A stretch of DNA of 64,000 nt from Oscillatoria sp. FACHB-1407 (GCF_014697545.1 NZ_JACJSA010000011.1:62001-126000), one strand, 5' to 3'; positions 18,701 through 27,950 are shown, counted from the stretch's first letter. A program made the numbers and translations. Notes: generated by a model from the letters alone, not told the origin.

Positions 18701-18874
18701 ATGGCTGAGAAAAAGGAAGAGCAACAAATTCCTGCTAGTGAAGAGCTTTCAGATCAACAGTTGAACAGTGTTGCAGGTGGAACTAGCAGACCACCGTCTG
18801 GAGACTTAAATCCTAGCGATTTGAACAACCCTACAGTTGATACAAGTGATGTAATTAACCCTACATCCAAATAG
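18701..18874 (+). CDS. Double-glycine leader peptide, candidate secreted peptide precursor
   Basis: A 57-residue precursor. Leader residues 1-27 end ELSDQQLNSVAGG, the classic ELxxxxLxxVAGG recognition and cleavage motif of C39 peptidase exporters. The predicted core (residues 28-57) is TSRPPSGDLNPSDLNNPTVD followed by TSDVINPTSK. It has no Cys, is rich in Ser, Thr, Asn, Pro and Asp, and repeats an N-P-S/T motif three times. AGAGGA precedes the ATG. The NHLM-type export genes follow on the same strand. No lanthionine synthetase, radical SAM, cyclodehydratase or other modifying enzyme is seen nearby, so it may be exported unmodified or modified by enzymes elsewhere. Confidence 0.8.
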   Translation: MAEKKEEQQIPASEELSDQQLNSVAGGTSRPPSGDLNPSDLNNPTVDTSDVINPTSK

Positions 18875-18879
18875 GGTTA
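18856..18879 (+). promoter_or_regulatory. Hairpin over the precursor stop codon, possible attenuator or mRNA stabiliser
   Basis: TAACCCTA (18856-18863) pairs perfectly with TAGGGTTA (18872-18879), loop of 8 nt, and includes the stop codon. No T-run follows, so it is not a standard terminator. A hairpin between precursor and transporter genes often favours more precursor than transporter. Confidence 0.45.
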
Positions 18880-18962
18880 TAGCGGTTACAACTAAGTTGT
18901 CATAGGGGTGGGTATTGCTTCTCAGGAAGTGTCCACCCCTGATTGTGCTGAAGCATTAAGAT

Positions 18963-20045
18963 ATGGCAGAGGTTTTACTAAAAGAGTTAAGTAATGCTGA
19001 CCTCAATTGGCTAATGGCGACGGGTCAACGCCAGGAATTGTTGGCTGGAACAGTGCTTCTGCAAGCTGAAGCCGAATCGGACGCGCTGTATATCTTACTT
19101 GCTGGCAGCTTATCGATTTGTATCGATCTACCTGAGCCGGGTGCAACGGATCATTTAACGGCTTCACCTGATCAGACGCAAGAAATTATTCGGCTTACAC
19201 AGGGGGACATTGTTGGAGAGACATTACTCTTCCAATTGCGCCCTCTCGCCGCCACGGTTAAAGTTGCAGAGGATGCCATTGTGTTAACCGTCTCACAATC
19301 ACAGCTTGTTGAGAAGTTACACGAGGATAGCTGTTTTAGTACTCATTTGCATCGGGCGATCGCCCTGATAGTGGCTGAAAGATTGCGACGGATGCTGGAG
19401 ATGCCGCACCAGTTTCGAGGGAGTAGCAACCAGCCTGTCAAAGAGGCGATCGTTGTATTTGGAGAGATGCGAGATAGTGATGTTGATTGGCTTATTTCAG
19501 TAGGGCATCTTGAAAAGCTGTTGCCCAATCAAGTTTTGATTCAACCGGGTAGACCCTTAGATGCTCTTTACATCATCCTGGATGGGCTATTGTCGTTGGC
19601 TGTTTCAGAGGGAGAGTTTAACCCCCTGACGTATTGCTTTCAGTGTGCTCAAGCGAACGCAAGTTCTGAGAAAGTGATTGATTATTTATCCAGAGGTGAA
19701 ATGAGTGGAACCATTAGCTTCCTGGATTTTCGCCCCACGCCGATTACGGTGAAGGCGGTGAAGGAATCACTTGTCCTATCGATCCCACGTCAGCAACTCA
19801 CACTGAAGCTTCAGCAGGACTGGCGATTTGCCTCACGCTTTTATCGAGTTATGGCGATTCAGCTTGCAGAAACCTGGCAGACTGTAGTGGAGCGGTTGAA
19901 CGGTTCTCAGCAATTCTATAGTTCTCATCATGACATTGATGCAAGTGCAGAATACGATGATGAATTAAATTTTGATTCTCTGTATCAAGTCGCTCAGGGC
20001 GCAGCCCGCTTTAACTGGATGTTAAAACGTCTGGGAGTAGTTTAA
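18963..20045 (+). CDS. Cyclic-nucleotide-binding-like protein with two cNMP-fold domains
   Basis: A 360-residue protein made of two similar cNMP-binding (CAP_ED-like) domains. The first covers residues 1-145: LLAGTVLLQAEAESDALYIL, then QGDIVGETLLFQ. The second covers 155-330: LLPNQVLIQPGRPLDALYII, then RGEMSGTISFLDFRP. There is no helix-turn-helix, so it is unlikely to be a transcription factor. The phosphate-binding arginine cassette is not clear in either domain, so nucleotide binding is uncertain. Proteins of this kind accompany NHLM peptide exporters in cyanobacteria. It is 5 bp from the next gene and probably regulates or scaffolds the exporter. Confidence 0.8.
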   Translation: MAEVLLKELSNADLNWLMATGQRQELLAGTVLLQAEAESDALYILLAGSLSICIDLPEPGATDHLTASPDQTQEIIRLTQGDIVGETLLFQLRPLAATVKVAEDAIVLTVSQSQLVEKLHEDSCFSTHLHRAIALIVAERLRRMLEMPHQFRGSSNQPVKEAIVVFGEMRDSDVDWLISVGHLEKLLPNQVLIQPGRPLDALYIILDGLLSLAVSEGEFNPLTYCFQCAQANASSEKVIDYLSRGEMSGTISFLDFRPTPITVKAVKESLVLSIPRQQLTLKLQQDWRFASRFYRVMAIQLAETWQTVVERLNGSQQFYSSHHDIDASAEYDDELNFDSLYQVAQGAARFNWMLKRLGVV

Positions 20046-20050
20046 GAACA

Positions 20051-20662
20051 ATGGGTGATCAGTCACGCAGCATTTTTCGGCAGGAATCGTTAGAGCGGTT
20101 GTCGTCTCCAGAGCAGTTAGACCAACTGATGCAAGTTGTTAATGCTAAAAGTTGGTTGTCGTTGGCAACTCTCGGTTCGCTGATGTTTCTGGCATTGCTC
20201 TGGAGTGTTTTAGGGCGCATTCCGATCGCTGTCACAGGACGCGGCATCCTGGTTTATTCCTCAAATTCTGCTTCTGAGTTAGTGGCTCTGACTTATTTTG
20301 AACCGGACACCGGAGAACAGATCCAACCCGGTATGGAAGTTATGCTTGTGCCGAATGGGACGAGTGCTGAGTCAGCCAATCGCTTCGTTGGTCGAGTAGA
20401 ATCGGTTTCGCTTTCCTCTGTTACGACTCTGGATGCTGCTCGTCAAGTTGATGCAGCTTCCTTAGATCAGGAGGCGATCGCTGTGTTAGTGCGGCTAGAA
20501 CGGGATCCCTCTGACGGCAGCGGCTACCGCTGGTCTTCTGCCAGCAATCATCCCCCCAATCTGGCTCCCGGTATGACAACGACCGCACGCATCACCCTGG
20601 CTCAAAAAGCTCCGATCGCCTTTGCGTTCCCGTTTCTAGATACATCCCAATCATCCCAATAA
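20051..20662 (+). CDS. Short HlyD-like secretion protein, NHLM bacteriocin system
   Basis: A 203-residue membrane-fusion-like subunit. It opens with SLERLSSPEQLDQLMQVVNA, which is characteristic of the NHLM secretion protein family, then one transmembrane segment (LATLGSLMFLALLWSVLG) and IPIAVTGRGILVYSS. The C-terminal half has a beta-barrel-like stretch (PDTGEQIQPGMEVMLVPNGT) and ends APGMTTTARITL. Typical family members are about 400 residues with a long coiled coil between the lipoyl halves; here that hairpin is absent. The shortened form may have no outer-membrane reach. It overlaps the next start by one base. Confidence 0.8.
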   Translation: MGDQSRSIFRQESLERLSSPEQLDQLMQVVNAKSWLSLATLGSLMFLALLWSVLGRIPIAVTGRGILVYSSNSASELVALTYFEPDTGEQIQPGMEVMLVPNGTSAESANRFVGRVESVSLSSVTTLDAARQVDAASLDQEAIAVLVRLERDPSDGSGYRWSSASNHPPNLAPGMTTTARITLAQKAPIAFAFPFLDTSQSSQ

Positions 20663-22887
20663 TGTTTATCAATCCCTTTCATCGTCAGGCATCACAACCT
20701 CAGCAGGGGCGCGTCAGAACGCCGACGGTTTTGCAGATGGAAGCGGTTGAGTGTGGAGCAGCGTCTTTGAGTATGATCTTGGGCTACTACGGCAGATATG
20801 TGCCCCTGGCAGAACTGCGAGAAGCCTGTGGAGTCTCTCGTGATGGGGTCACCGCTGCCAACATTTTGAAGGCGGCTCGACAATATGGGTTGGTTGCCAA
20901 GGGATTTAAGAAGAGTCTGGAGAGTCTGCGGCAGTTGCGTCCTCCATTCATCGTGTTTTGGCAGTTTAACCATTTTTTGGTGGTGGATGGATTTAGGGGC
21001 GATCGCGTCTATTTGAACAATCCTGCTGCCGGCCCCATGACCGTCTCCGACCCAGAATTTGATGAAGGGTATACGGGTGTCGTTTTGGTGCTAGAGCCAG
21101 GGGCAGAGTTTCAACGGGGCGGTAAAAAGCCTGGAATTGTTCCTGCTCTCGTCAGTCGCTTGAGAGGCTCTGTTGGTGCACTGCTCTATTGCGTCGTTGC
21201 CGGTTTTTTGTTGGTCATTCCCAATCTTGCGTTGCCTGTTTTTAGTCAGGTTTTTATCGACAGTGTTTTAATCAATGGCAGACAAGACTGGCTTCCCTAC
21301 ATTCTTTTGGGGGTGCTGTTAGCAGTGGGTCTTCAGGGGTTACTGACCCTGCTCCAACTTCGTTACCTGCGTGGGTTAAAAATTAAGCTAGCGGTGAGTC
21401 TGTCTAGCCGCTTTCTCTGGCATGTGCTGTGCTTACCCGTTAATTTCTATGCTCAACGGTACGCCGGAGAAATTAGCAGTCGAGTTAACTTAAACGATGC
21501 CGTCGCTGATGTGTTGTCGGGTCGCCTCACTACAACGATTATTAGTGCTGTGTTGGTGGTCTTTTATGCGATCGCCATGTTGCAGTACGACCTTGTTTTA
21601 ACACTCATTGTGATTTTCTTTTCGGCTATAAATGTGTTGACGTTGCAATGGGTAGCGCGGCAGCGCATTGATGCCAACTTGAGACTGGCACAGGATTATG
21701 GCAAGGCTTCTGGAGTGGCGATCGCCGGATTGCAAAGTATGGAAACCCTGAAAGCATCTGGATTAGAGTCAGACTTTTTTGCCCGATGGGCAGGTTATTA
21801 CACCAAAGCCATTAACGCTCAGCAAGAGTTGGGCATCATCAGCAAGGCTCTGGGAATTTTGCCATCGCTATTGTCGGCTCTGACAGCTTTGTGTCTATTG
21901 GCGATCGGTGGTTGGCAGGTGATCAACGGCAGACTCAGTATCGGAATGCTGGTGGCGTTTCAATTGTTGACGGTCAGCTTTCAGCAACCTGTGAATCGAC
22001 TAGTACGCTTTGGCAGTACGTTGCAAGATTTGCAGGGCAATTTACAACGCCTGGATGACGTTTTGAGCAATGCGATTGATCCCCAACTGATTGACCAGGC
22101 ACCTGATCCAGTGGCAACTCAGTACGCTACCCCGGTTAAAACTCCGACTCATCGATTGCAGGGGTATATCGATTTGAAAGATATTACCTATGGCTATAAT
22201 CCGCTGGAATCACCGCTGATTGAGAACTTTAACCTGTCTGTGAAACCCGGACAGCGTATCGCTTTGGTAGGGGGGAGTGGTTCTGGAAAATCAACCCTGG
22301 CAAAGGTGATTGCCGGATTGTTTGAACCCTGGTCTGGAACAATTTATTTTGATGGCGTTGAGAAACAAAACATTGCGCGATCGATTTTAACGAATTCAAT
22401 TGCTGTCGTTGAGCAAGAGATTTTGTTGTTTGCGGGTACAGTGCGAGATAATTTGACCCTGTGGGATACGACTGTGCCTGATGCAGCTTTACGGCGAGCC
22501 TGCCAGGATGCGGCGATCGAAGAGGTCATTCTTGCGGCTCCGGGTGGGTACGATGCGCTTTTATTGGAGGGGGCTAGCAACCTCAGCGGCGGACAACGAC
22601 AACGACTAGAAATTGCCAGAGCGTTAGTTAACAATCCTTCCATTGTGATTATGGATGAAGCCACCAGTGCTCTGGATACGGAGTCAGAAAGGTTGATTGA
22701 TCTAAGGTTGCGACAACGTGGCTGCACCTGTTTGATAGTCGCACATCGCCTCAGTACCATTCGTGATTGCGATGAAATTGTCGTGTTGGAGCGGGGTAAG
22801 GTTGTGCAGCGTGGTACCCATGATGAATTGTGGAAACAGGCTGGTTACTACGCTCAGTTGATTCAGAGTGAAGGTGATGCCAGTTAA
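20662..22887 (+). CDS. Peptidase C39 / ABC transporter, NHLM-type peptide exporter
   Basis: A 741-residue exporter with peptidase, membrane and ATPase domains. The C39 domain (1-150) has QMEAVECGAASLSMIL with catalytic Cys31 and FNHFLVVDGF with His104. The third position, normally Asp in a DP motif, is Asn120 in YLNNPAAGP. Membrane helices fill about residues 170-450. The ATPase has GGSGSGKST, LSGGQRQRLEIARAL and VIMDEATSALD. It should clip double-glycine leaders and export the core peptide. It belongs to the same operon as the precursor, the cNMP-like and HlyD-like genes. Confidence 0.93.
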   Translation: MFINPFHRQASQPQQGRVRTPTVLQMEAVECGAASLSMILGYYGRYVPLAELREACGVSRDGVTAANILKAARQYGLVAKGFKKSLESLRQLRPPFIVFWQFNHFLVVDGFRGDRVYLNNPAAGPMTVSDPEFDEGYTGVVLVLEPGAEFQRGGKKPGIVPALVSRLRGSVGALLYCVVAGFLLVIPNLALPVFSQVFIDSVLINGRQDWLPYILLGVLLAVGLQGLLTLLQLRYLRGLKIKLAVSLSSRFLWHVLCLPVNFYAQRYAGEISSRVNLNDAVADVLSGRLTTTIISAVLVVFYAIAMLQYDLVLTLIVIFFSAINVLTLQWVARQRIDANLRLAQDYGKASGVAIAGLQSMETLKASGLESDFFARWAGYYTKAINAQQELGIISKALGILPSLLSALTALCLLAIGGWQVINGRLSIGMLVAFQLLTVSFQQPVNRLVRFGSTLQDLQGNLQRLDDVLSNAIDPQLIDQAPDPVATQYATPVKTPTHRLQGYIDLKDITYGYNPLESPLIENFNLSVKPGQRIALVGGSGSGKSTLAKVIAGLFEPWSGTIYFDGVEKQNIARSILTNSIAVVEQEILLFAGTVRDNLTLWDTTVPDAALRRACQDAAIEEVILAAPGGYDALLLEGASNLSGGQRQRLEIARALVNNPSIVIMDEATSALDTESERLIDLRLRQRGCTCLIVAHRLSTIRDCDEIVVLERGKVVQRGTHDELWKQAGYYAQLIQSEGDAS

Positions 22888-22888
22888 T

Positions 22889-25810
22889 ATGGAACACACA
22901 GCGATGAACGTAGAACAAGCGCAGCGATCGCCCCAAAACACTCGTCTACACTCCATGAGAGGCAATGAACTGTTGCTGCTCACAGATCCTGGGATGCTGT
23001 GGGTTGTGCAGTCTGGCTCCCTTGCGGTGTTTGCAGTTCGCATAACTGACGGTGTGGTAGAAGGCGATCGCCATTACCTCTTCAGCGTTCTACCAGAGGG
23101 AGTTTTGTTGGGTGCAGGGCACTGTCCATCCCAGACGAGTTTGGGGTTGGTGGCGGTTGCACTGGAGCCAACGGAATTGGTTGAAGTGAGCTTTTTCCAT
23201 CCCTCCTGGGTGCCTGCGTTGGAGCGTTGGATGGTGCAGTTAGGTCAGATTAGTGGCTTGCCGCGCCCGCAAATCACAACGCTGTTGCCTCAAACTCAGT
23301 ATCTCTCGCTCGACAAAGGACAGGTCTATCAGCCTACAAGTTTTCCCAGCGTGTGGGTTGCGATTCAACAGGGCAGTGCCTGCTGGATGGGGTATAAAAC
23401 CCTGCTGCTCAATTCCGGCTCTGAGTTTCCTTTGAGTGACCATTTGTGGTTAGAGGCAGAGGAGCATCTGGAGTTGTTCATCCAACCGATATCTGAAGTT
23501 GTAGAGTCCGCCATACCAGTGAGCGATCGCCTGTTACAGGGATTGGCTCAGTTGCAGATTCACTGTTTGCAGTCGGTTGAACAGATGCTCATCGCAGAAG
23601 ATGAAGCTGCTTGCTTGCGATTTCAGGCGCGACAACAACTCAATCGACACATTGCACAGACCACCATTCGCAATCTGGTGTCGGTTCTGAAACCACAGGA
23701 ACCCATCATTGACCAAGACCCGCTATTAATTGCAGCGGGGGCGATTGGCAGGGCGTTGGGGGTTAAGATTGAGCCACCGATGAAATCGGAAAACCTTGAC
23801 CGTGTCAAAGAGCCACTAGAGGCGATCGCCCGTGCTTCGCATCTGCGGTTACGGCGAGTGTTGTTGCGCGATCGCTGGTGGCAAAAAGACGCAGGACCCA
23901 TCTTGGCATATCGGCGAATGACCAAACATCCCGTAGCTCTGTTGCCCGTTGCAGGGGATGGTTATCAGTTATTAGATCCAGTGCAAAACGGTTCGATCGA
24001 TCAGCCCTACGCAAGACTCAAGGTGAATGAAGCGATCGCGGCTACGCTGGATCCAATCGCTTATATGTTTTATCAACCCCTTCCGGATGGGGTGCTAAAG
24101 GCGATCGATTTGCTGAAGTTTGCTCTGAGAGGTCGTACCTCAGACCTCTTTCGTATCGTATGGACAGGAGTTGCAGTGACGGTGTTGGGGATGTTAGTAC
24201 CTCAACTGACGGCAGTTTTAATTGATCAGGTGATTCCGACAGGTAGTGTTGAGTTACTCCTGCAAATGGTGTTAGGGTTGCTGGCAGCAGCCTTTGGAGG
24301 AGCCAGCTTTCAATTAGCTCAGGCGATCGCTTCTATGCGGCTTGAAACGATGTCGGATGCGTCGTTACAGGCAGCTGTTTGGGATCGGTTGTTAACGTTG
24401 AAAACTTCTTTTTTTCGTCAATATGCGATCGGAGATTTAAACTCCAGGGTGTCTGGTATCAGTGCAATTCGTCGTAAGCTCAGTGGAACAACCCTACAAA
24501 CTATTTTTACAGGCATATTTTCACTCTTAAATTTAGGGTTGCTGTTCTATTACAGTACTCAACTCGCAACACTGGCACTACTCGTTGCCGTGGTTATTGT
24601 GGCATTTACACTTTTATCTGGAGTATTCTTAGTTCGGCAAAACCGCACATTAATGGAGTTAGAAGGTCAGTTGTTTGGAGTTGTCGTTCAACTGATCAAT
24701 GGCATCCCTAAACTCCGAATTGCAGGTGTAGAAGAACGGGCGTTTGCTTACTGGGGACAAACCTATACTCAACAACTGCGGTTGATGTTGAGTACGCAAT
24801 ATCTGGAGGATGTGGTTGCCGTGTTCAATACCGTCCTGCCACCGTTAACCGCAGCCCTGATCTTCTGGTTGGCCAGTACTCTTGTCACGGCAACAGATGT
24901 CACATCTGGTTTGTCGGTTGGCTCTTTTTTAGCCTTCAATGTGGCATTTGGCACGTTTATCGGGGGAGTGACCAGTCTGAGTTTGACATTGACGGAAGTG
25001 TTGGATGTGATTCCGCTATGGCAGCGATCGCGACCCATTCTCACCGCAGAACCCGAAACGGATGCGAATAAGGCTGATCCGGGGCCGCTTTCGGGCAGTA
25101 TTCGAGTCGATCGTGTCAGCTTCCGCTACCGCACAGAGGGGGCATTCATTCTCAATGAGGTGAGCATTCAGGCTCAACCGGGAGAATTTATTGCACTGGT
25201 GGGTCCGTCGGGTTCCGGTAAGTCAACCATTTTGCGATTATTGCTAGGGTTTGAATCGCCCAGTTCTGGGACGGTTTACTATGATGGTCAGGATTTAGCT
25301 GGCTTAAATGTGGCAGCCGTACGTCGTCAGTTGGGAGTTGTGTTACAAAACGGTCGGATCAATTCAGGCTCCATCTTCGAGAACATTGCTAGTGGTGCGT
25401 TGATCACGCTGGATGAAGCCTGGACTGCGGCTGAAAATAGTGGATTAGCAGATGACATTCGGGCAATGCCGATGCAAATGCACACCGTGATTAGCGAGGG
25501 TGGCACCAACCTGTCTGGTGGACAACGGCAACGGCTTGTCATTGCTCGCGCACTGGCACTTAAACCGCGCATTTTATTGCTTGACGAGGCAACCAGTGCA
25601 TTGGATAACAAAACTCAGGCGATCGTGAGTCAAAGTCTCGACAAATTGAAGGTAACGCGAGTTGTGGTTGCCCATCGATTGAGTACGATTCGCCATGCCG
25701 ATCGCATTTATGTGTTAGAAGCGGGGCAGGTAGTGCAGCAAGGACGATTTGACGAACTCGCCAGTCAACCCGGTCTGTTTGCTCAATTGATCAATCGACA
25801 ACTCACCTGA
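22889..25810 (+). CDS. NHLM-type ABC transporter, second ATP-binding/permease protein
   Basis: About 973 residues. I take the ATG at 22889, one base after the previous stop, with AAGGTGA upstream; in-frame starts at 22868 and 22877 overlap the previous gene. The N-terminal 400 residues are a long cytoplasmic region, with a cNMP-fold-like start and helical remainder, and no C39 catalytic Cys. A six-helix membrane domain (VLGMLVPQLTAVLIDQVIP) and an ATPase with GPSGSGKST, LSGGQRQRLVIARAL and LLLDEATSALD follow. In known NHLM systems this protein pairs with the peptidase-bearing ABC protein, probably as a heterodimer. It is the last gene of the cassette and converges with a binding-protein gene. 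Confidence 0.9.
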   Translation: MEHTAMNVEQAQRSPQNTRLHSMRGNELLLLTDPGMLWVVQSGSLAVFAVRITDGVVEGDRHYLFSVLPEGVLLGAGHCPSQTSLGLVAVALEPTELVEVSFFHPSWVPALERWMVQLGQISGLPRPQITTLLPQTQYLSLDKGQVYQPTSFPSVWVAIQQGSACWMGYKTLLLNSGSEFPLSDHLWLEAEEHLELFIQPISEVVESAIPVSDRLLQGLAQLQIHCLQSVEQMLIAEDEAACLRFQARQQLNRHIAQTTIRNLVSVLKPQEPIIDQDPLLIAAGAIGRALGVKIEPPMKSENLDRVKEPLEAIARASHLRLRRVLLRDRWWQKDAGPILAYRRMTKHPVALLPVAGDGYQLLDPVQNGSIDQPYARLKVNEAIAATLDPIAYMFYQPLPDGVLKAIDLLKFALRGRTSDLFRIVWTGVAVTVLGMLVPQLTAVLIDQVIPTGSVELLLQMVLGLLAAAFGGASFQLAQAIASMRLETMSDASLQAAVWDRLLTLKTSFFRQYAIGDLNSRVSGISAIRRKLSGTTLQTIFTGIFSLLNLGLLFYYSTQLATLALLVAVVIVAFTLLSGVFLVRQNRTLMELEGQLFGVVVQLINGIPKLRIAGVEERAFAYWGQTYTQQLRLMLSTQYLEDVVAVFNTVLPPLTAALIFWLASTLVTATDVTSGLSVGSFLAFNVAFGTFIGGVTSLSLTLTEVLDVIPLWQRSRPILTAEPETDANKADPGPLSGSIRVDRVSFRYRTEGAFILNEVSIQAQPGEFIALVGPSGSGKSTILRLLLGFESPSSGTVYYDGQDLAGLNVAAVRRQLGVVLQNGRINSGSIFENIASGALITLDEAWTAAENSGLADDIRAMPMQMHTVISEGGTNLSGGQRQRLVIARALALKPRILLLDEATSALDNKTQAIVSQSLDKLKVTRVVVAHRLSTIRHADRIYVLEAGQVVQQGRFDELASQPGLFAQLINRQLT

Positions 25811-25827
25811 AATTTGAGTATCTGAGA

Positions 25828-26790
25828 TCAGGTTGACCAGGATTGAACTCTGTCGGGGTTGGCTGTCATCCATCGTGTAGCTGCTTCACGGGGAGAAAGG
25901 TTTTCCATCTGGGTTAGATAGTCCATCTCGGTGACAGAAGCTACATCCAGTCGAACTCGTCGCAGGGTTTCAACCAGACTCGACGGAAAGCGATCGGGGA
26001 AATCTTTGGTTACCACTAAAGAACAGCGATCGGGACTCGGAAAAACGCCCAGTGGGTCATTTAGACGACGAATCGCATAAGCACGGTTCAGGTATTGTGG
26101 TTGCCAGAGGGGAATGATTACCCCCCGTTCAGCCGACACCCCCCGTTCATAAGCATCAATCCATTCCTGCTCTGTTCCAGCCTGAAAGCGATATCCAGCA
26201 GCCTGCAAATTGTAACGGGTCATCACGCTTTGAGACAGGCGAGTAATTCCGGCTCCTGAACCAATGCTTTGAATCTGTTTGATCATGAGCGGTGAAATTT
26301 CAGGGCGAGCCAGGTCAGCGATCGAGCGAACATCATCTGGTAAGTAATCAGGCACACCCCAAAAGAACAGAGCATCGTCGTATAAGCTACCCAATTCCAT
26401 GGTGCTTGCACCATATTGAGCAAAGAGAGGACCATGTCCCGTGGGGAGCCACACCGCAACGAGCATATCTAACTCACCCTGTCCCAGGACAGGGTAGATC
26501 TCAGCATGGGAACCCTGGATAATCTCAACAGCATAGCCCTGAGCTTCAAGAATGTTTTGAATTAGTCCACCAACAACTTGGTAAAAGGAAAGACTAATGA
26601 CGCCCATTCGGATCGCTGAACGTGTGCTCGGCTCTGCCGGAGTTGCCAGAGAATCTGCATGGCTGATCAGCCCAGTAACAGTGGCTGAGCTAGTTGCGAT
26701 CGCCGCTAATTTGAGAAAACTGCGTCGGCTCGTTTGGATCAACGGACGGCTTAAAAAGTCCAGATTCTTGGGAGGGGGTTTCTGTGGCAT
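25828..26790 (-). CDS. Glycine betaine-type ABC substrate-binding protein, Tat-exported
   Basis: A 320-residue periplasmic binding protein of the OpuAC family. The N-terminus carries a twin-arginine signal, SRRSFLKLAAIATSSA, so it is likely folded before export. IRMGVISLSFYQVVGGLIQN is the first strand-helix of the binding domain, and QGELDMLVAVWLPTGHGPLF and IIPLWQPQYLNRAYAIRRL are typical of quaternary-amine binding proteins (tryptophans in the ligand cage). No permease or ATPase gene is adjacent, so it is an orphan component. It converges with the exporter gene, with 17 bp between stops. Confidence 0.85.
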   Translation of the reverse strand: MPQKPPPKNLDFLSRPLIQTSRRSFLKLAAIATSSATVTGLISHADSLATPAEPSTRSAIRMGVISLSFYQVVGGLIQNILEAQGYAVEIIQGSHAEIYPVLGQGELDMLVAVWLPTGHGPLFAQYGASTMELGSLYDDALFFWGVPDYLPDDVRSIADLARPEISPLMIKQIQSIGSGAGITRLSQSVMTRYNLQAAGYRFQAGTEQEWIDAYERGVSAERGVIIPLWQPQYLNRAYAIRRLNDPLGVFPSPDRCSLVVTKDFPDRFPSSLVETLRRVRLDVASVTEMDYLTQMENLSPREAATRWMTANPDRVQSWST

Positions 26791-26816
26791 ATGAGGTTCC
26801 TTTGCAAATCAAGTCT

Positions 26817-26920
26817 TATCGCAACCGAAGGCTTGGCCAGGATGGGGTGCAGGGGTGGAATTCCTGACTAGGGGCGAAGCCCCTGCATCCCTCGTTTCAA
26901 CTGTCTCGATAGTTGCTATA
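26817..26920 (+). repeat. Double-hairpin MITE-like repeat, copy A
   Basis: Starts TATCGCAACCG and ends AGTTGCTATA, imperfect terminal inverted repeats. Inside are GGGGTGCAGGGGTGGAATTCC and a second hairpin AGGGGCGAAGCCCCT, then AACTGTCTCGATAGTTGC. It aligns end to end with the copies at 45458-45552 (other orientation) and 57856-57960. A frame through it has no independent support as a gene. Confidence 0.8.
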
Positions 26921-27127
26921 CCCGACAGTTGCTATAACAGTGAAGTCAGTTGTTTGCTGTTCGTCTTGCCGTACATGATGAACTCAACCCGCATTGACAT
27001 GATTCAACGGTTATATCGGGCTATGGTTGTATCGGGCTATGGTTGTATCGGGTTATGGTTGTATCGGGCGATCGCCCATCGTGTAGTCAGGGTACTAGTA
27101 CAGCAAAAAATAAGTTTTGAAAGGGGT

Positions 27128-27165
27128 GAAGAGGTGGAACCTCTTCTTGGGGGCGAAGCCCCCAA
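27128..27165. repeat. Double hairpin resembling the MITE core
   Basis: GAAGAGGTGGAACCTCTTC is followed at once by TTGGGGGCGAAGCCCCCAA. It has the same two-hairpin architecture as the repeat family, but with different arms and no family ends. Upstream at about 27010-27070, ATCGGGCTATGGTTGT is repeated in tandem. Confidence 0.6.
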
Positions 27166-27199
27166 ACCCCCTACATTGCAGAACTTTGTGTTCGCAACA

Positions 27200-27742
27200 C
27201 TAGTGCATGAAAATATTTGTGCAGTTAAACATTGCTTCTGACATGGTTAATAAATGCAGCCGGATCTCAATCTGGCGCATCGCCTGTTGACTAAGTAACT
27301 TGAGTGCGTCAACTTGCCACACCTCAATGGTTCGGGGTTGGTAATCCATCACACACAATGCTCCGATCGCGTGTCCATCAGGAGTCACCATCGGAGACGA
27401 TGCATAGAACCGAATATGCGGCTCATCTATTACTAATGGATGGCTTGAAAAGCGATCGTCTAATTGGGTATCCGTAATGACTAGAACCTGATTGTATTGA
27501 ACACTATAGATGCAGAGTGACATTTCTCGCGGCAGTTGAGCGGGCATCTGTCCAACTCTTGCCTTAAACCATTGGCGTTGCTCATCTATCAAGCTTAAAA
27601 GGGCGATCGGTGCTTGATAAATCAAGGCAGCAAGGGATACCAACTCCTCAAATGCTGGCTCCGATGCTGTATTTAAGATGTCATATTCGTGCAAGGCGTT
27701 TAACCGCTCAGTTTCATAGTCATCAGGTGAAGAAGTAAACAT
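27200..27742 (-). CDS. GAF domain protein
   Basis: A 180-residue protein that is essentially one GAF domain: ERLNALHEYDILNTASEPAF, ALLSLIDEQRQWFKARVG, EMSLCIYSVQYNQVLVITDT, and the core IRFYASSPMVTPDGHAIGAL followed by CVMDYQPR. This short GAF group usually occurs as an input domain of kinases or cyclases; here it stands alone, which suggests a truncated sensor or a stand-alone regulator. The C-terminus past LSQQAMRQIEIRLHLL has no output domain. It is divergent from the hydrolase at 28191, with a conserved 50-bp motif between them. Confidence 0.85.
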   Translation of the reverse strand: MFTSSPDDYETERLNALHEYDILNTASEPAFEELVSLAALIYQAPIALLSLIDEQRQWFKARVGQMPAQLPREMSLCIYSVQYNQVLVITDTQLDDRFSSHPLVIDEPHIRFYASSPMVTPDGHAIGALCVMDYQPRTIEVWQVDALKLLSQQAMRQIEIRLHLLTMSEAMFNCTNIFMH

Positions 27743-27898
27743 GATTCATCGAACTATTGATGAAGTAAAACTTCTCAAACTAACTTGAAAATAAGCTAAA
27801 ACATTTTTTAGATCTTGCCTGTTCTTAGTGAATTTGGTCTATTCTTGCGTTCCCTTTCAAAGAGTATGCAATCTTCCCATATCAAACGGCTTACAAGG

Positions 27899-27950
27899 TT
27901 TCGCAAGAATTAATCAAGTTTCGCAGTAACAGACAAGAATTAATTGAATT
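27899..27950. promoter_or_regulatory. Conserved 50-bp operator-like motif, copy 1
   Basis: Begins TTTCGCAAGAATTAATCAAG, then TTTCGCAGTAACAGACAAGA and ATTAATTGAA. The phrase CAAGAATTAAT occurs twice. A 50-bp ungapped alignment with 36283-36332 has 38 identities. Both sites lie between divergent genes, which suggests binding by one regulator, possibly one of the nearby AraC proteins. Confidence 0.55.

Noticed and set aside
26855-27241. 128-codon open frame on the plus strand
   Set aside because: It runs through the MITE copy and a tandem ATCGGGCTATGGTTGT repeat, and overlaps the real GAF gene; no family features.
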